DNA of 64,000 nucleotides from Asterella californica (GCA_036924285.1 JAYKYS010000008.1:19391001-19455000); one strand, 5' to 3'. Counted from the first letter of the stretch, positions 9,674 through 21,896 are shown. Notes: a model not told the origin generated them from the letters alone. Made by a program: numbers and translations.

Positions 9674-10565
9674 TATAACGACTTATGTTACACATAAGAA
9701 GTTTGTCTATTAATAAGGTGTTTAGTTACAACTAAGTGTGGATAATGTTTATTTGCTGCCCAAGTACTTTAAGGAGATATCAAGTTAGTCATGACTAGCT
9801 AAAGTTAGTTATGGCTAAACGTAGCTGTATTTTTTGGTAGAATTTAGATATTTTCTAAAGAGTGAGCACTACTATCTTGTCATCTTGTCTAAGAGGTAGA
9901 AAGGAGGTGGAAAATATCCCTTATCTCCTTTTTGATTTTATATTAGTGGTGGGACTGAAGTTATTGACTTTGTGGGCATTAAAATCAGAAGAGATTCCGC
10001 ATGTCTCTTTTTTAGTGGGTCCTAGTGTAGAGGGGGTGGAAATTCAAGATTTCTTGAGAATATTTCGTAATCCTTCTAAAAGTAATTGAATTTGAAGAAA
10101 TAAGCCCATGTGAAAAGATAAGAAGCCCATGTGATTAATTCTTTTATCTTAAGTAATATCTTAGTAAACCCCGGTAAAAATAGTTACGACTGAGTTACCA
10201 GAAGGTACCAAAGTAAATACCTAGAATGTATAAATAGAAGAGTAGAGAAGAGCTCCTCATCCTTGTTTTCACATCGTCGTAAAGACAACTTGAGCAATAT
10301 AGAGAGAATGTGAGATTTTAGTAGTGAGAACTTGAGAGACGTCGTTAGAATGGAGAATTTTAGTTAATGAGTTTATGGGTGTATGAATGATTGAACTTAG
10401 CATTATTCCTTCAAGTTAATGATGTGCTTCCATCAAAGTCATCAGAGGTGACCCCTGAGTGACAAATAGGCTCGACATGTTACAGGTTGATCGATGACTA
10501 TCAAGGAGATTGAGATATTGAGAGATTGTGGGGTAGTTGATTGATAGAACCGCTGAGGGTTTACA
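9674..10565 (+). repeat. Older solo LTR of the same family
   Basis: The sequence is clearly homologous along its length to the 919-bp LTR but carries many substitutions and small indels, and its first dinucleotide is now TA (TATAACGACTTATG). It ends GAGGGTTTACA. Flanks are GAAC (9670-9673) and TAAC (10566-10569), consistent with a decayed 4-bp duplication. No internal sequence remains, as expected after LTR-LTR recombination. It is only 61 bp from the young element. Confidence 0.85.
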
Positions 10566-10667
10566 TAACAACTCGGTGAACTTCACCACTTCATCCAAAG
10601 TCGTCCGGGTCGTGTTATCATACATCAGGTCACCCTCTCGACTTACTTCATCGATTCCAAGCACAAA
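10566..10667 (-). pseudogene. Upstream remnant of disrupted minus-strand ORF
   Basis: The minus-strand frame reads LGIDEVSREGDLMYD, then TTLDEVVKFTEL, up to the solo LTR boundary. It is in frame with the 9613-9673 remnant once the LTR is excluded. A TGA lies just upstream, possibly a mutated Trp codon. Not assigned to a family. Confidence 0.4.
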
Positions 10668-10916
10668 ACTTCAGTTTTGCAGCATTTAGTTCTGTGGTCT
10701 TCTCCTCTGTTCTGACGAAGAGTGTCCTCCGCATACGAGAATCTCATTAACGAGATATGTCGACATCACGCTCCAATTTTGCAATAAGAAAGACAATCCC
10801 AAGTCAAGTTGTCTCGCATACTGCCAAAGATCGGATCACTTCATCGCGAAGGACTTTAGTCTCCTTGGTGTCTTTCTCGCCGTCTGCATCTCGTGCATTT
10901 GTCTAGCAAATGAATT
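10668..10916. other. No gene seen; decayed repeat sequence
   Basis: This is GAAGT-rich sequence continuing the disrupted unit. I see no open frame or RNA gene that I can support. Confidence 0.4.
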
Positions 10917-11136
10917 CCAAAGTACTACGAAGTACGAAGAAGTGCAAAGAAATGCAAAGTCTTTCTTGTCAAACTCTCTCTAGATGGACGTATGAAGTAC
11001 TGCTCTTCGACGAAGTCCCTCTTTGTCTGTTCTCACTCTTAGCTTATGGGCGCTCCTAGTAAATATGAGAATAAAAAAGGTAAAAAGTGAATTGTTCAGA
11101 TGCTTCTTATATCCTCACTCGATAACTTCTCATGTA
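10917..11136. repeat. Dispersed repeat, copy 1
   Basis: A stretch beginning near AAGTACTACGAAGTACGAAG and ending TCACTCGATAACTTCTCAT recurs at 57965-58176 with substitutions and small indels. Both copies contain CTCTTAGCTTA and GGGCGCTCCTAGTAAA. It may be a short non-autonomous element or the end of a larger one; I see no terminal inverted repeat. Confidence 0.65.
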
Positions 11137-11179
11137 TGAAGTTTTCTCCGGTCGCTCGTCGACGAAGTTGTCTCAACTC

Positions 11180-13953
11180 ATCTTCACTACAGGAGTAAAC
11201 GTCTCACCATAGTCCTCCCTTTGCTGCTGTAGATAGCCCTTGGCTACAAGTCAAGCCTTATACCTTCGAACTGTACCATCAGCATGATATTTCATTTTAA
11301 ACATCCATTTGGTTCCAGTCAACTTCTTCCCTTCAGGAAGAGATGTCAAGAACCAAGTATCATTTTTCTGCAATGCAATAAACTCCTCCTTCATTATCTT
11401 TGTCCACTTCTCAGACTTCATAGCATCTTTGAACTACAGTGGTTCTGTGTTATCAATCGCCTCTGCTAACCACATCTCAGCAAGTCGAGCAGGTAGCCTC
11501 TTGAATGAGTAGATCTTCTTACTTGATCCGGAAGTGGTTCAAGCACTTGTTCAGGTACTGAAGCTGGAACTGTAACTTGTGTGGCAAGATCTCTTAGATC
11601 TACTACCAACTCAGGTGAGTGCACGATATTTTCTGTTTCAGCAACATCAACATCTACACTACCTCTAACAGCTTATGGTACTTTCTCATCAGACTGATTA
11701 TCTTGTAACATTTCAGAAAGAGGAAATCTGAAAGCTAGACTAGTATCATTGGAGGTAGTAATAGTCTCCTTCTCTACCTCAAGATGAGCAGTATGATTTA
11801 CCTCATCAAAGAAAACATCCCTACTAATGACAATCTTTTCTTTACTGTCAAGTAGTCTGTATCTCTTCGTTTGTTTAGAGTAACTTATGAAAGTGCAAAC
11901 TTTAGAACAATCGTCTAACTTCTTCCTCAACTCTCTAGGCACAGTACATACACCTTACACCAAAAACTCTAAGGTTTGCAATATCAGGTTTTATACTTGT
12001 GAAAGACTCTTCACAACTCATACCTTCCACCACCTTTGTTAGACTTCGGTTGAGAAGGTATACTACAGTGTTAACTGCTTCAGCCCACAGCTTCCTAGGT
12101 AGTCCTCCATCCTTGAGTAGACATCTGGTTACTTCAGCAACCACTCTATTCTTCCTCTCCACCACTCCGTTCTTCCTCTCCACCACTCCGTTTTGTTGTG
12201 GAGTGTAAGGTGCACTTAGTTATCGTACGATGCCTTTGGACTTGTAGAAAGCCTCCGCTGCTTTGGACAGAAACTCCCCTCTTCTGTCACTCTTGATTTT
12301 TTGAATTTTTCTGCTAGTATGAAGCTCAACTTCAGTTATGAAGTCTTTCATATGTGTGAAAGCTTCATTCTTCTTCCTCAAAAACCTCACCCACATGTTT
12401 CGTGAGTAATCATCAACTATCAAAAGGTAATATTCAGCTCTACCTAATGATGGAGGATCAATGAGTCTTGCTAGATCTATATGCAATAAATCTAGTGGAG
12501 CTGTAGCCCTTCTTGCTGCTGAAGGGAACTTCTTCTGAACATGTTTTCCCTTCAAGCAGGTCTCACATGACTTGTGCAAAGAATCAAATTTTTGTACTCC
12601 ATCAACTAGGTTGAACTTGTACAGCAAGTTCATTCTATCTGAACTCATGTGACTTAACCTTCTGTGCCACAGATCTGTCTTCTCTTGTATAGTATCACTT
12701 TATCTCTTGCTACTACACCTTGAATGTCTTGCATGATGCAGCCTTTGTTGTTGAAGTTGATGTAAAGGTCAGCTTGGACTAACCTCCCAACACGGAGCAA
12801 GTCCTACCACACCAGGTATGTACCAAACTCCCTCAACTCGAAATACTGCTCCAGTAGGTAGTTGGAGGTGAATATCATCTTGTCCCTTAACTTCGTATCT
12901 CTCACCATCTCCTAGACCAACTGTTGGTCCACTGGTGATCTCCTGGAAGTTGTGGAACCATTCTCGAATGGAAGAGATATGGTTAGATGCTCCAAAATCT
13001 ATCTACCATGGATGGTCTAACTTACTGGTGTAAAGAGCAATAAAAAATAGTTGCTCATTATCTTCGTCATGAGACTTAGCCTGAGCAAGATTTGCTCTGT
13101 TTTTACCCTTACCAGGACCTTCGTGTCTTGTCTTCAATCTGCACTCACGAGCATAGTGGTATGGTTTATCACAGTAGTGACAAGTTCTTTTTTTTCGCTT
13201 CTTGTCACCTTGTGCATATGCCGAAGAAGCTCCTCCTTGGTTGCGTGGATCAGCACTGCTATTCCATCTTTTGTTGGGAGGAAATGATTTCCTCTTCCTC
13301 TGAAAATTTCCCCTCTGTTTGTTGATGTGCAGCAAAACTGATTCGTCAGTTGCTGCCTTTCGTTTGTTCTTCTGTTCGATGTTGATTTCTTCTTGCAACA
13401 CCAAACTCTCTAGTTCGTCCATCTCAATCTTTCCAGGACGAACCTCCGTAGCCTTCACAAAATACCTCATAGGCAAGAGGGAGACTTTCAGAAACGAATG
13501 AATAGTTTCTGAACCCTCAACTCTCCCTCCTAAGGTTTTGATGTCTTGTAAGAGGGATTTGAGGACCATAAAATGATCCTCAATGCTTTTATCCTCTTGC
13601 ATTTGCAAGCTTGCGAGCTTATCCTTATGAACTCTCAACTCTTCTTCTTTCGTCACTTCATGTTTCTTGATAAAAGTATCCCATGCTGCTTTTGAAGTTT
13701 CTGTATCTAGGATATCAACTAGTTCAGCATCTTTCACTGTCATCTTGATAACAAAAAGTGCTAACTGATCACGTCTGTCCCAAAGAATAACCTCTTTTGG
13801 AACAATAGGTCTCTCATGTAAACCAGTAACAAACTTCCACAAGTCATATCCAGCAAGTATGGCATGTACCCTAGCTTTCTAGATAGGGTAGTTCGAAGTA
13901 TTCAACTTATGGAAATCAGAAAGTAGATTGTTACTTATGATAACTGACGTCAT
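11180..13953 (-). pseudogene. Decayed Ty1/copia gag-pol, truncated in RT
   Basis: Read on the minus strand. Gag starts at ATG 13951-13953 with a UBN2-like helical region. CCHC knuckle CHYCDKPYHYAREC (about 13160-13190). Protease remnant DFGASNH (about 12985). Integrase zinc domain (CETCLKGKHVQKK), catalytic region DYSRNMW and SDRRGEF, then TPQQNGVVERKN. Then the C-terminal WxxxVNTVVYLLNR-like region, and the start of RT (KNDTWFL, KWMFKMKY, GETFTPVVKM), ending near 11180. The rest of RT and RNase H are missing. In-frame stops occur at 13879-13881 (NYPI*KARV), after HPW near 13000, at 12220-12222 (GIVR*LSAPY) and in RYKA*LVAK. Frameshifts occur near 11940. Clearly non-functional. Confidence 0.9.
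12149..12190 (-). repeat. 21-bp tandem duplication inside copia integrase
   Basis: Two perfect copies (12149-12169 and 12170-12190) duplicate seven residues of the conserved integrase motif, so the protein would read NGVVERKNGVVERKN. The duplication preserves frame and sits at the catalytic Glu. Confidence 0.9.
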
Positions 13954-14613
13954 CGTACACTGTCACGAACCTGGTCTAACCAAACAGTCTCTAAATGAAA
14001 TTAAACTTGGTATGATTGTTGGCAAAGTGAAAATAGGACCATAGTATATATATGGTGTGGGTTAGAGATAGACCTCGGAAATTTTAGTTTCATCTAAAAA
14101 GACCTCGAACGTCTTCAAATCGAGGGTCAAAGTTCGACAAACTATGATGACAGTTTCGAACGAGGTCAGAGGAGGAGTCTTTTTCTATCAATGAAGTGTC
14201 CTCAGAATTCGCAAAAAACATCTCTAACCCCCTCAAAACGCTGGTCAAAGGTGGGTTTAGGGTAACTTGTCACCATCACGAAAAAGCCAAGAAAGGATGT
14301 ATCCTACTTAATTCTATCCTTCCTAACAAGACACCACAAGTGGATGCCATTGAAATCTCCAAAAAACCTTGACAACCCCCTCAAAAACGAGTTTCAAACT
14401 CCTTGGAACTGTAAAATATGCTCATAAATCAAAAACTTTTGATCACTCAGCCCACATTCGCGTTTTTCTCATTCTCCCGCGTCTTTTGATCACTCAGCCC
14501 ACATTCGCGTCCCCCCATCAAGAGTACATCCGTATCCTCACTCATGCTCTCTTTTCCTTACGTTCCTCCTGTCAAGCCCTCTTGCAAAGCTCTCTCTTAC
14601 ATTCCTCCACCTA
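13954..14613 (-). other. Copia leader region, no ORF supported
   Basis: This is sequence between the copia LTR/PBS and the gag ATG. It contains two partly duplicated blocks (CACTCAGCCCACATTCGCGT near 14444 and 14494) and no credible gene. Confidence 0.5.
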
Positions 14614-14625
14614 GCTTTGACACCA
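14614..14625 (-). other. Copia primer-binding site
   Basis: On the minus strand TGGTGTCAAAGC directly follows the LTR. It matches the initiator-Met tRNA PBS TGGTATCAGAGC of copia elements with two transitions. Confidence 0.75.
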
Positions 14626-14914
14626 TGTTGATAAAGCAAGAGTTGAGTTCTTGCAGGAGCTCTCGCACAGCTGAAGCTGCACACTTGGGATCGGACGAAT
14701 GAATGTCATCATCTCCAGAGGTTGAGGTCATTGGGGATGCCTCAGTGAACAAAGAAACATTGGGAGTTACAACGCAGATACACAAGAGGGAAATAAGAAC
14801 AAATATACAAGAGGGAGAAAGAAACTGAGAGGTCATAAGGACATGTATTCACTACACTGAGAACTGAACTGTCACACATAAAAAGAACGTGAACTTATAT
14901 ATTATCCTTCAACA
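14626..14914 (-). repeat. 5' LTR of the decayed copia element
   Basis: In plus orientation the 289 bp begin TGTTGATAAAG and end TCCTTCAACA, the TGTTG/CAACA ends typical of copia LTRs. They abut the PBS. On the minus strand a TATA box (ATATATAAG) lies about 15 nt inside the LTR start. The 3' LTR was lost with the truncation near 11180. Confidence 0.8.
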
Positions 14915-15624
14915 TGTTGGTCATGTTGAGAGACTCCAAAGCACTTAAATCTCCCAGACCGGAGCATATCACGTACGGTTCTCCAGCAAGAGGGGCCATT
15001 AGAATATCCGCCTGCGCTCACAGCCGTTGCATGTGACTCCCGTCCATTAGCAACAGTTGGTGCCTGCCATCCACGATTGTGTATATACTAAGTTTACCCT
15101 TTGATAAACTCTTGCTTTTCTCCTTCCTCTCGTTGAAGAATCTTCTTGCTTAACTTTGATACCCTTGACAGTTTTATAGCAATAACGTGCTTTCACCAGT
15201 ACCGAAAGTATGTTCTTGACTTGACTTCCATGACTTCATATCTCATGTGACCTCTGCAAAGTTGCCTGGAACAACACTCTTATCTTACCGGTCTGTCGTC
15301 GTTGGTAGTCTACCAGTCATGCGAGTTCTGCAGTATGACCCGCTAAAACCTGTATACCTATAGTACTCCGCAAAGGAAAAAAGATATGGATCTTCAATTT
15401 TATTTATTTATTTAATTTTAAACCCGCAAGAACTATATTGTCCGAAAGGTGATAACAAGAAAAGATATTAAGGTCTTTCGCTACCTTCTTAGAACTAGTA
15501 AATCAATAACTCACACCACACACGGTCATTGGACCTACCAGTCTCATGAGCAGCCTTAGTATATGTGGGGCTATAGATACACAACAAAATCCCTATATTA
15601 TGCTTGAGACAAATTCTAAGAAGT
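14915..15624. other. Intergenic, nothing identified
   Basis: AT-moderate sequence with a short TTTA run (15398-15420). I found no ORF, RNA gene or terminal repeat that I could support. Confidence 0.5.
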
Positions 15625-16809
15625 CTATTTCTCTGATATATTCGTGTGGCATGGGGGTGAGCAAGGTTCTCTCGCCATTGTTTCGGGATCTCTTTCAGAT
15701 TCTAGAATTAACTCTTCATCTTCCTCGGTCCACTCATCTTCATTTTTTAGTAAAACGTTATGGAGCATCGCACAACAGCCTACCCATCTAACTAAGAACT
15801 GGTTCTCTGATTTTTCTTTCAATTGAGTTCTAACTTGTTTAATGAATGTCAATGAGACTTCAAAATGCCTATACAATATTCGTTAGTCATCCTAGCATGC
15901 GCGAAACAAGTATTGAAATCTTGTTTTTCTTTGTCCCTTGAAGCCATCCTGAAGGAGGGAATAAGATGTCGCATGGGTGAATATCCGAAATCACTAAGTA
16001 AATACTGATCTGCCTCAAACAAAGAAGACTCACTGTCAATGTGTTTCCGTAAGACAGATTCCTCAAGCAGGTGATATCTTGACAACTCCCGGGCATACCT
16101 GTGAAGAGAAAGATTATTCTCTTTCGATGACAACACACCACATGTGCATTCACTTAATAATTGCATTTCCTATCATAATAAGTTTCACCATCCACCCGAG
16201 GTCTCTGTGATAAAGGCAACAGAGTCCCATCTATCAACCTTATACATCTTGGAAATCCTTTTACTCCAAAAGCATCGGAGATGACACGCCTTTCTTCACG
16301 ACTTGGCCAATGAATCAATCCTCGAAGAATCGACTCTAAAGCCTGCATCACTCTCTTAGTATACAGCACCATGAGCAAATTTGTCTAAAGCAACAGCAAG
16401 TTGCAGAGACACTAGAGCTTGTTTTACTCGACTCTCATTATAGAAAATGGGATGAGCTTCGACTAAACTCACCAATTTTCTAAAACTCCGTCTATCCACT
16501 CTTGTAAGCTGTCGGAAAGAGTTTGTAGGAAGGTTTTCAAAATAATTCTTAAAGAAGTCTTTACTTTTGGAAAATGAAAATCGATCTTGTCTTTCTAAAT
16601 ATCTGGAAGTATAGAGTACTTGGTACAACTCTACTAATTCTTCGTCGGATCGGAAGCTTCGTCGGACGTGAAGAATCGGTACAGTCAAGCTTCTGCTTTC
16701 TCCTCGAGCTTGAATTGTCCATCATGTTGCTGTCACTAGACTCAGAAGAAGAAGACTCTTCCGAGCTGGAGGAAGCTAACATCACTCTCATCTCTACTGT
16801 GGTGCCCAC
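15625..16809 (-). pseudogene. Broken PIF/Harbinger-type DDE transposase
   Basis: On the minus strand an acidic Ser-rich N-terminus (from about 16809) leads, after a frameshift, to a helical region (FRQLTRVDRRSFRKLVSLV). Next comes the first catalytic Asp in IDGTLLPLSQRP (about 16230). Then YYDRKCNY is followed by an in-frame TAA, VNAHVVCCHRKR and the FTGMPGSCQDIT block holding the second Asp (about 16090). After another frameshift come LFEADQYLLSDFGYSPMRHLIPSFR and FNTCFAHARMTNEYC, with the Glu position and the family's R..E pattern. The C-terminal LHNVLL matches the family. One stop and at least two frameshifts make it non-functional. I did not find convincing terminal inverted repeats. Confidence 0.85.
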
Positions 16810-16869
16810 AAATTACAGGATGCACGAATTTTTGAAATTTTTAAGAATAATAACTTGTTTGTATAACTG

Positions 16870-18826
16870 AAGAAGCGTTGTTACTTAAGGTTACGTCTTC
16901 CTTAACATGAAGATTATCTTATGAGCTTTTTAATAAGAAGTGGACTTCTTCAGAAGACGACCGTCTTCGGAAGAGCGTCTTCTCAGTTGCGTCTTCAGAA
17001 GACGGGAAGACGGCGGAAGATGAGAAGACGGCGGAAGACACCTGTCTTCCGGAAGATAGCGACCGCGAAGGCCTAACCACGAGTTTTCCGGTAAAACAGT
17101 AGGTGTACCTACTGGGTCGCACCGAATAGGTAGGTAGGTCAGGGAAGACACCTAAGGTCGAGAACCTCTAATCTGCGGGGAAGATGCGTAAGGAAGCACA
17201 TTAGGCGCATTCCAACTTCCAGCAGCACAGCGCGCTTGAGAAGATCGATTGGAGAGAGTGAGTTTCGCAAGTAAGCTTTGAGAGAGGAATCGAGTGAGGA
17301 CATCGAGGTAGGAGAGAACCAGTTGGCAGCTAGGCGAAGGGCGAGACCAAATTACTGGAGCACAGAAGGCAGAAAGCGAAAGCGTCTCTGTGAGCTCCCG
17401 AGAAGCTGACATTGGAGAGTAGCGAGTAGAATCGAAGGTGGAATCGAGGCGTGGCCAGAAATTGACAGCAGGCGTAGTCGGGAGGAGTCGCATTGGAGCT
17501 AGGACAAGAGCCAGAAGCGCGCGGAGGTCGAAGGCAACTCGGGGAGCAGAAAAAGACTGTAGAGGTTCTTCCCCACGTTCTTTCCCCTTCTCACTTCTTC
17601 TCGCCTTTGTCTGGTATTCCCCGCGCTTCCTTGGTTGTGTGCAGGCAGCCTGATCGATTACCCCACCCCCCCCCATTCTTTCTATTGAGACATTGGGCGC
17701 GAAAGCGCTGCCCAATTTCTGTCAGACATCTCCTTGCTTCTTCCCGAGCTCAATTCGAGCTTCCCTACTCCTAGCCCTCAAATTGGAGATCACAGCTATC
17801 AATTTCCCTACCCTACTACCTCTCTACCCCCGAAACCTGGAACAGAAGACGATTCGGAAGATGAGAACATCTTCGGAAGACGTTTCTTAAACTTGACTGT
17901 CTTCGGAAGACCATCTACGGAAGACTGTCTTCGGAAGTCGACTGAACACAATTCGTATCAAGAGTGGATTTGTGTTGCTTTGTGTTAAGAGAGGCTTGGT
18001 ACGAATCCTGAGTGGTGTGGTGAGTTGTTTTGTTATTTCGAGAAGTTGGAAGCCAGGAACTGGGCCTTTGCCTCCCGGTCTTCCAAGCTTCTCAACTCCA
18101 CATCTTCCTAGAGAGACTAGAAGACTGAAAGGCTGGCAAAATGAGCGAGAAGACGTGAGGGTCCATTCGGATCTCTTCTGTCCGATCCATAGCAGCCATT
18201 CCTTCTTCTTCCCGAACTTAGAAGAGGGTCGTGAGAATACTTGTTGGCAGAATCTGGAGAGAATGGTCGAGGGTCATGTCTCCCCACCGAGCAGCAAGGT
18301 TCTTCTGAGTGCGTATGAGAGGTGAGAAGTCAGAAGAACAGAGTGCAAATGTCTTGAGTCTGTTATGAGGATAGATTGCGCGTAGGAAGACGAAGACAAG
18401 TGAGACCAGTGAAGGGAAGTCTGACTTCGGGGAGTCTTCCGAGAAAGACATTGAATCGGAAGCTGTCCCGAGTGTCTTCCCAGAGGCCACTATCATCACA
18501 GGAGCCCGCAACCGACTTCTGAACTTGTCATGCACTTATGTTTCGCGAATCTTGTATCTTATGTTAGGAAGTAGGATGTAATGCAAGGTGGGTTGTCTTC
18601 TTGGTAATCCATGCGAGGCCTTGCTTAGATAAGATTGGGTAGATATAGCTCGGAAGACGAGAGCTATCTAGGAAGAACTGTTAGAATCCCGGAAGACGGA
18701 GTAGCTGTCTTCTGGAAGACTAGGTTCGTCTTCTGAGAAGTAGAAGCTAGACTGAGGGCACTTGGAAAGGACTGAGCCTTCAGCTCACAGTAAGTGCTTG
18801 TGGCTTAGTGCAACAGATCTTCCAGC
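16870..18826. other. GAAGAC/GTCTTC-rich region upstream of the coiled-coil ORF
   Basis: GAAGAC or GTCTTC recurs at very high density (for example 16950-17060, 17845-17940, 18650-18740), often as the palindrome-like CTTCGGAAGAC. A poly-C tract lies at 17665-17676. The open minus frame 17152-17715 is low-complexity and I do not treat it as a gene. This is probably the LTR or leader of the element whose broken ORF follows at 18827. Confidence 0.5.
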
Positions 18827-21135
18827 ATGACGATGCATCCGCGAGGCTTGGTGTTACCAGCGGCAGAATTGGCCGAGGCCACTCCTTTCCTCAAGGAGTT
18901 GGGTCTCGACTTCTTCCTGTGGGATTGGAACCTTGCAGATCAAGGACTTCTGGAGGAGGTGTGGGCAGCGTTACCACCGCGTAACTGTGTACCTGCGAAG
19001 GCAGGAGTAGCTCAAGGAAGATCGTCTTCCTGGACTGAAGACTGGTGGCGCAGGGCTTTTCACAGGCCTGAATCCGAGAACCGAGGATATTGATACGAGA
19101 AGAAGATCTTGCCTAGAATCGTGAGTTCGTGGCATGTGCCTGGGAGCACCACCTGCCTTTTCGTGGAAGACAAGCAGGGGAGGAACGGTTGGAAGATAGA
19201 ATCTTACCGGGAGCCGAAGAAGCGACTTCTGACGAAGTTGTTTCTGCATCTCTTTCCCAAGGAGAAAGCGCAGAAGACAAGGTACTTAGGAGATCAGGAC
19301 GTGGAGTTTCTGGAATCAATGTGGGATGACAGAGTGCTCATCTACTGGGGCGCCTATATCCACAACTACGTACAGACGGAGCTAGCATACTTGGGTACCC
19401 CGGCGGGAGGACACTTGACGCCCTTCCTCTGCTACTTGTATGTAGCCATGAGGGATCTTAGGGAAGATCAGCTGGCAGGGTATGGACCAACGGAGCGACA
19501 GGAGGTGAAGGAGGAGACCTCGGAAGACGATGACCGAGGGGCAGCAGCACGCCCCCTCCCACTCTGATGCCATAGCTGAGGCCCGGCTCTCACCAGAAGA
19601 CGCTTCTGGTGAGGGAAGACGAGTCTAGTGGGTCGGAAGACGCCACGCCACTGAGGAAGATGAGTCCCAGAAGTGTACCGAGGACACCCATCTCCCTCAT
19701 TCATTTAGGATCGGAGTCCGACTCGGAAGAAGACCTGTTGAGTACCCGATCAGAGCAGAAGACCGCTTCTGCAACGCTTGGGAGTCTTCCGAAGACTCTA
19801 GAAGACGAAGGATGGATGGGCGCTCCTGCTGCGATGCGAGGAAGCGCAAAGAAGAGAGCCGCTCCTGCCATGAGGAGTCTTCCACCCCGGAAGATGAGAA
19901 GAGTAGCTTCTTCTCGTGCGCAGAAGATGAAGGCTTTGTGGTGAAAGAGGCTTCCTTGCCTCTGGAAGACGAAGTCGACACCGCGGAGCGAGTGGTGGAG
20001 ATGAACTTGTCTTCCGCAGGAAGACGACTGGAGGAGTTCAGTGCCTACTTCCAGAAGGAGATCCAGCCAGCTATGGAGTTGCTGGAGAAGAAGACGAAGG
20101 CACAGTCCCTTACGACCTGGATTCGGCCTGCGCACCTTGCTGCGACAGGGAGAAGACCAGAAGAAGACGGAGTCGCTGGAAGCTAGTCTCCGCACCACGG
20201 AGAAGCTTGCAGCCGGGTACAAGGCGGAAGCAGCCGCTTCTGCCAAGGAGCTGGTGCAGCTTCGGAAGAGCAACCAGGAGTTGCAGGCGCGGGTACAACA
20301 GCGTAATCAGGAAGTCACCCGGGTGCGGGAGAAGATCACCGCCCTCGTAGAAGAGCAGACCATATGAAAGACGCAGCGAGAAGCCGCAGAAGCGCGAGCT
20401 GCAGTTGAGAAGACGCAGAGGGAAGCAGCAGAGGCCCGTGCACAGAAGATGCTGGCACAGTCGGTGGAAGCGCTTCGAAAGAAGTTCAACTACACCGCGG
20501 GTAGGAAGTTACTTACCTTAGCTAGAGGATGGGACAGCGAGTCCAAAGCGATGTTGGTGGAATGCCGGGAGAGCATGTTCAGGTACTTAGATCGACAGAT
20601 AGAAGGAGTGAAGATACTTTATGGTCTTCCCTCGCTTCCGACACCTGCAACTGCATCTTCTCACGCTCCAGCACCATCGACTGGATCCGGAATAGAGAAA
20701 GAGGAGTTTGACCTCGCTGTGCACTTGGTGGTGACAGCGTTGGAAGCCGAGAAGACTCCAGAAGACGCCCCGGAAGACAAGATGTCTTCTGGAAGACAGG
20801 AAGACGAGCCGTCTTTCCAGGTATTCCGCGTGGAGGAAGCGACTTCCCCGGATCCTTATGAGGTCCCCATGGCCCCTAGTCCCGCACCCGTGCCTCAGAA
20901 GACGGAAGAAGCACCGGTCGACTCCGCTTCCCAGAAGACGCTTCTGTCTTCCGAAGCAGAAGCCGAAGTCGACAAAGACGCAGCAGCAGCGACAGCAGAG
21001 CCAGCAAGAGACGATGAGGAGGAAGCCACCTCAATGACACCCGAGGTAACTGCAAGACTTTCTAGCTTATCAGAAGCCGCGTTAGGAGCTCCGATAGGAG
21101 CAGATCAGGTAGAGATTGCCTCCGTGCAATCTTAG
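18827..21135 (+). pseudogene. Broken coiled-coil ORF of the GAAGAC-rich element
   Basis: The ATG at 18827 opens a frame with a TGA at 19091-19093 (ENRGY*YEKK) that continues in the same frame to 19567. It includes WTEDWWRRAFHRPE, TTCLFVEDKQGRNGWKIES and YWGAYIHNYVQTELAYLG. Frameshifts follow. A Ser/Glu-rich segment then leads to a long coiled coil (about 20060-20450; LRKSNQELQARVQQRNQEV, then REAAEARA repeats) with another TGA at 20365-20367. The C-terminal part (20449-21135) has KKFNYTAGRKLLTLARGWDS and an acidic Pro-rich tail. I recognise no named family. Position and composition suggest a gag-like or accessory protein of a large non-autonomous retroelement (inference). Confidence 0.5.
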
Positions 21136-21896
21136 TAGTTAGTAACTCTATTGACAAATTCCAAATATAGTAAGATCGAACATGCTATCTTAAGGGTGGT
21201 AGTTTTTCCATGTAATATTAGTTAGGATACCATGTGGCAGCATAGGTAGCGTAGGAAGGACAAGGTGGATGGCCAATTCGGGCAGGGGAACCGCTTGCAT
21301 GTGAGGTAGCAACCTCCTGTCAGCGCCTCTCTCTCCCTGGTGGTCGTCTCCCCTGGTTCTCATGGCAGCGACATAAGTAGGATCGCAGAGTAAGAGATAG
21401 AGTTTTGCATGTTCTGCCAGTTCTAAAACGTTCAGCAGTCGATTCTATGGTGCAGGCAGACTAGACACATTAGAGAGAAGACACCTGATAGTAGTTCTTC
21501 GCACTACACCCATTGTTGGAAACATACGAATAGTCTTGGAATACACAGGAGGGGTCTGCATACTCGCACCAGCAGTGGTTCGAAGATGTAGATAGAAGTA
21601 GTGGACAGTCTAGGAACAGAGAACGGCATCCTCGTGCAGTCTTGTTAGCTAGACTGGTGTGTAGAGGAATAGAAGCAAGAAGTAAAGGGAGTGAGCTTCC
21701 CAATGCCATTGTGACTTCTTCTCGAGGAATAGATTGTGGATTTGAGTGCAGAAGCTTTGTTCATGTCTTCTGGATGGTGGGTTCCTTGAATTCGCTCTCA
21801 ATTGTGCATGGGAAGTGTTCTTCTTGAGTGGCGGTGACTGTCAGCAGTTGTGGAAGTGTAACTTGACTCGTTCAGTAGAGCACTTGGGATCTACGT
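21136..21896. other. 3' flank of the broken ORF, no gene seen
   Basis: Sequence between the coiled-coil ORF stop and the nested Ty3 LTR. It would continue at 39714 if the nested insertion were absent. No supported ORF. Confidence 0.4.
21893..21896. other. Target-site duplication (left), ACGT
   Basis: ACGT immediately precedes the LTR at 21897 and recurs at 39710-39713 immediately after the LTR end at 39709. Confidence 0.75.

Noticed and set aside
17152..17715. 187-codon minus-strand open frame
   Set aside because: Low-complexity, spans a poly-C tract, no domain, and competing open frames exist on the plus strand.
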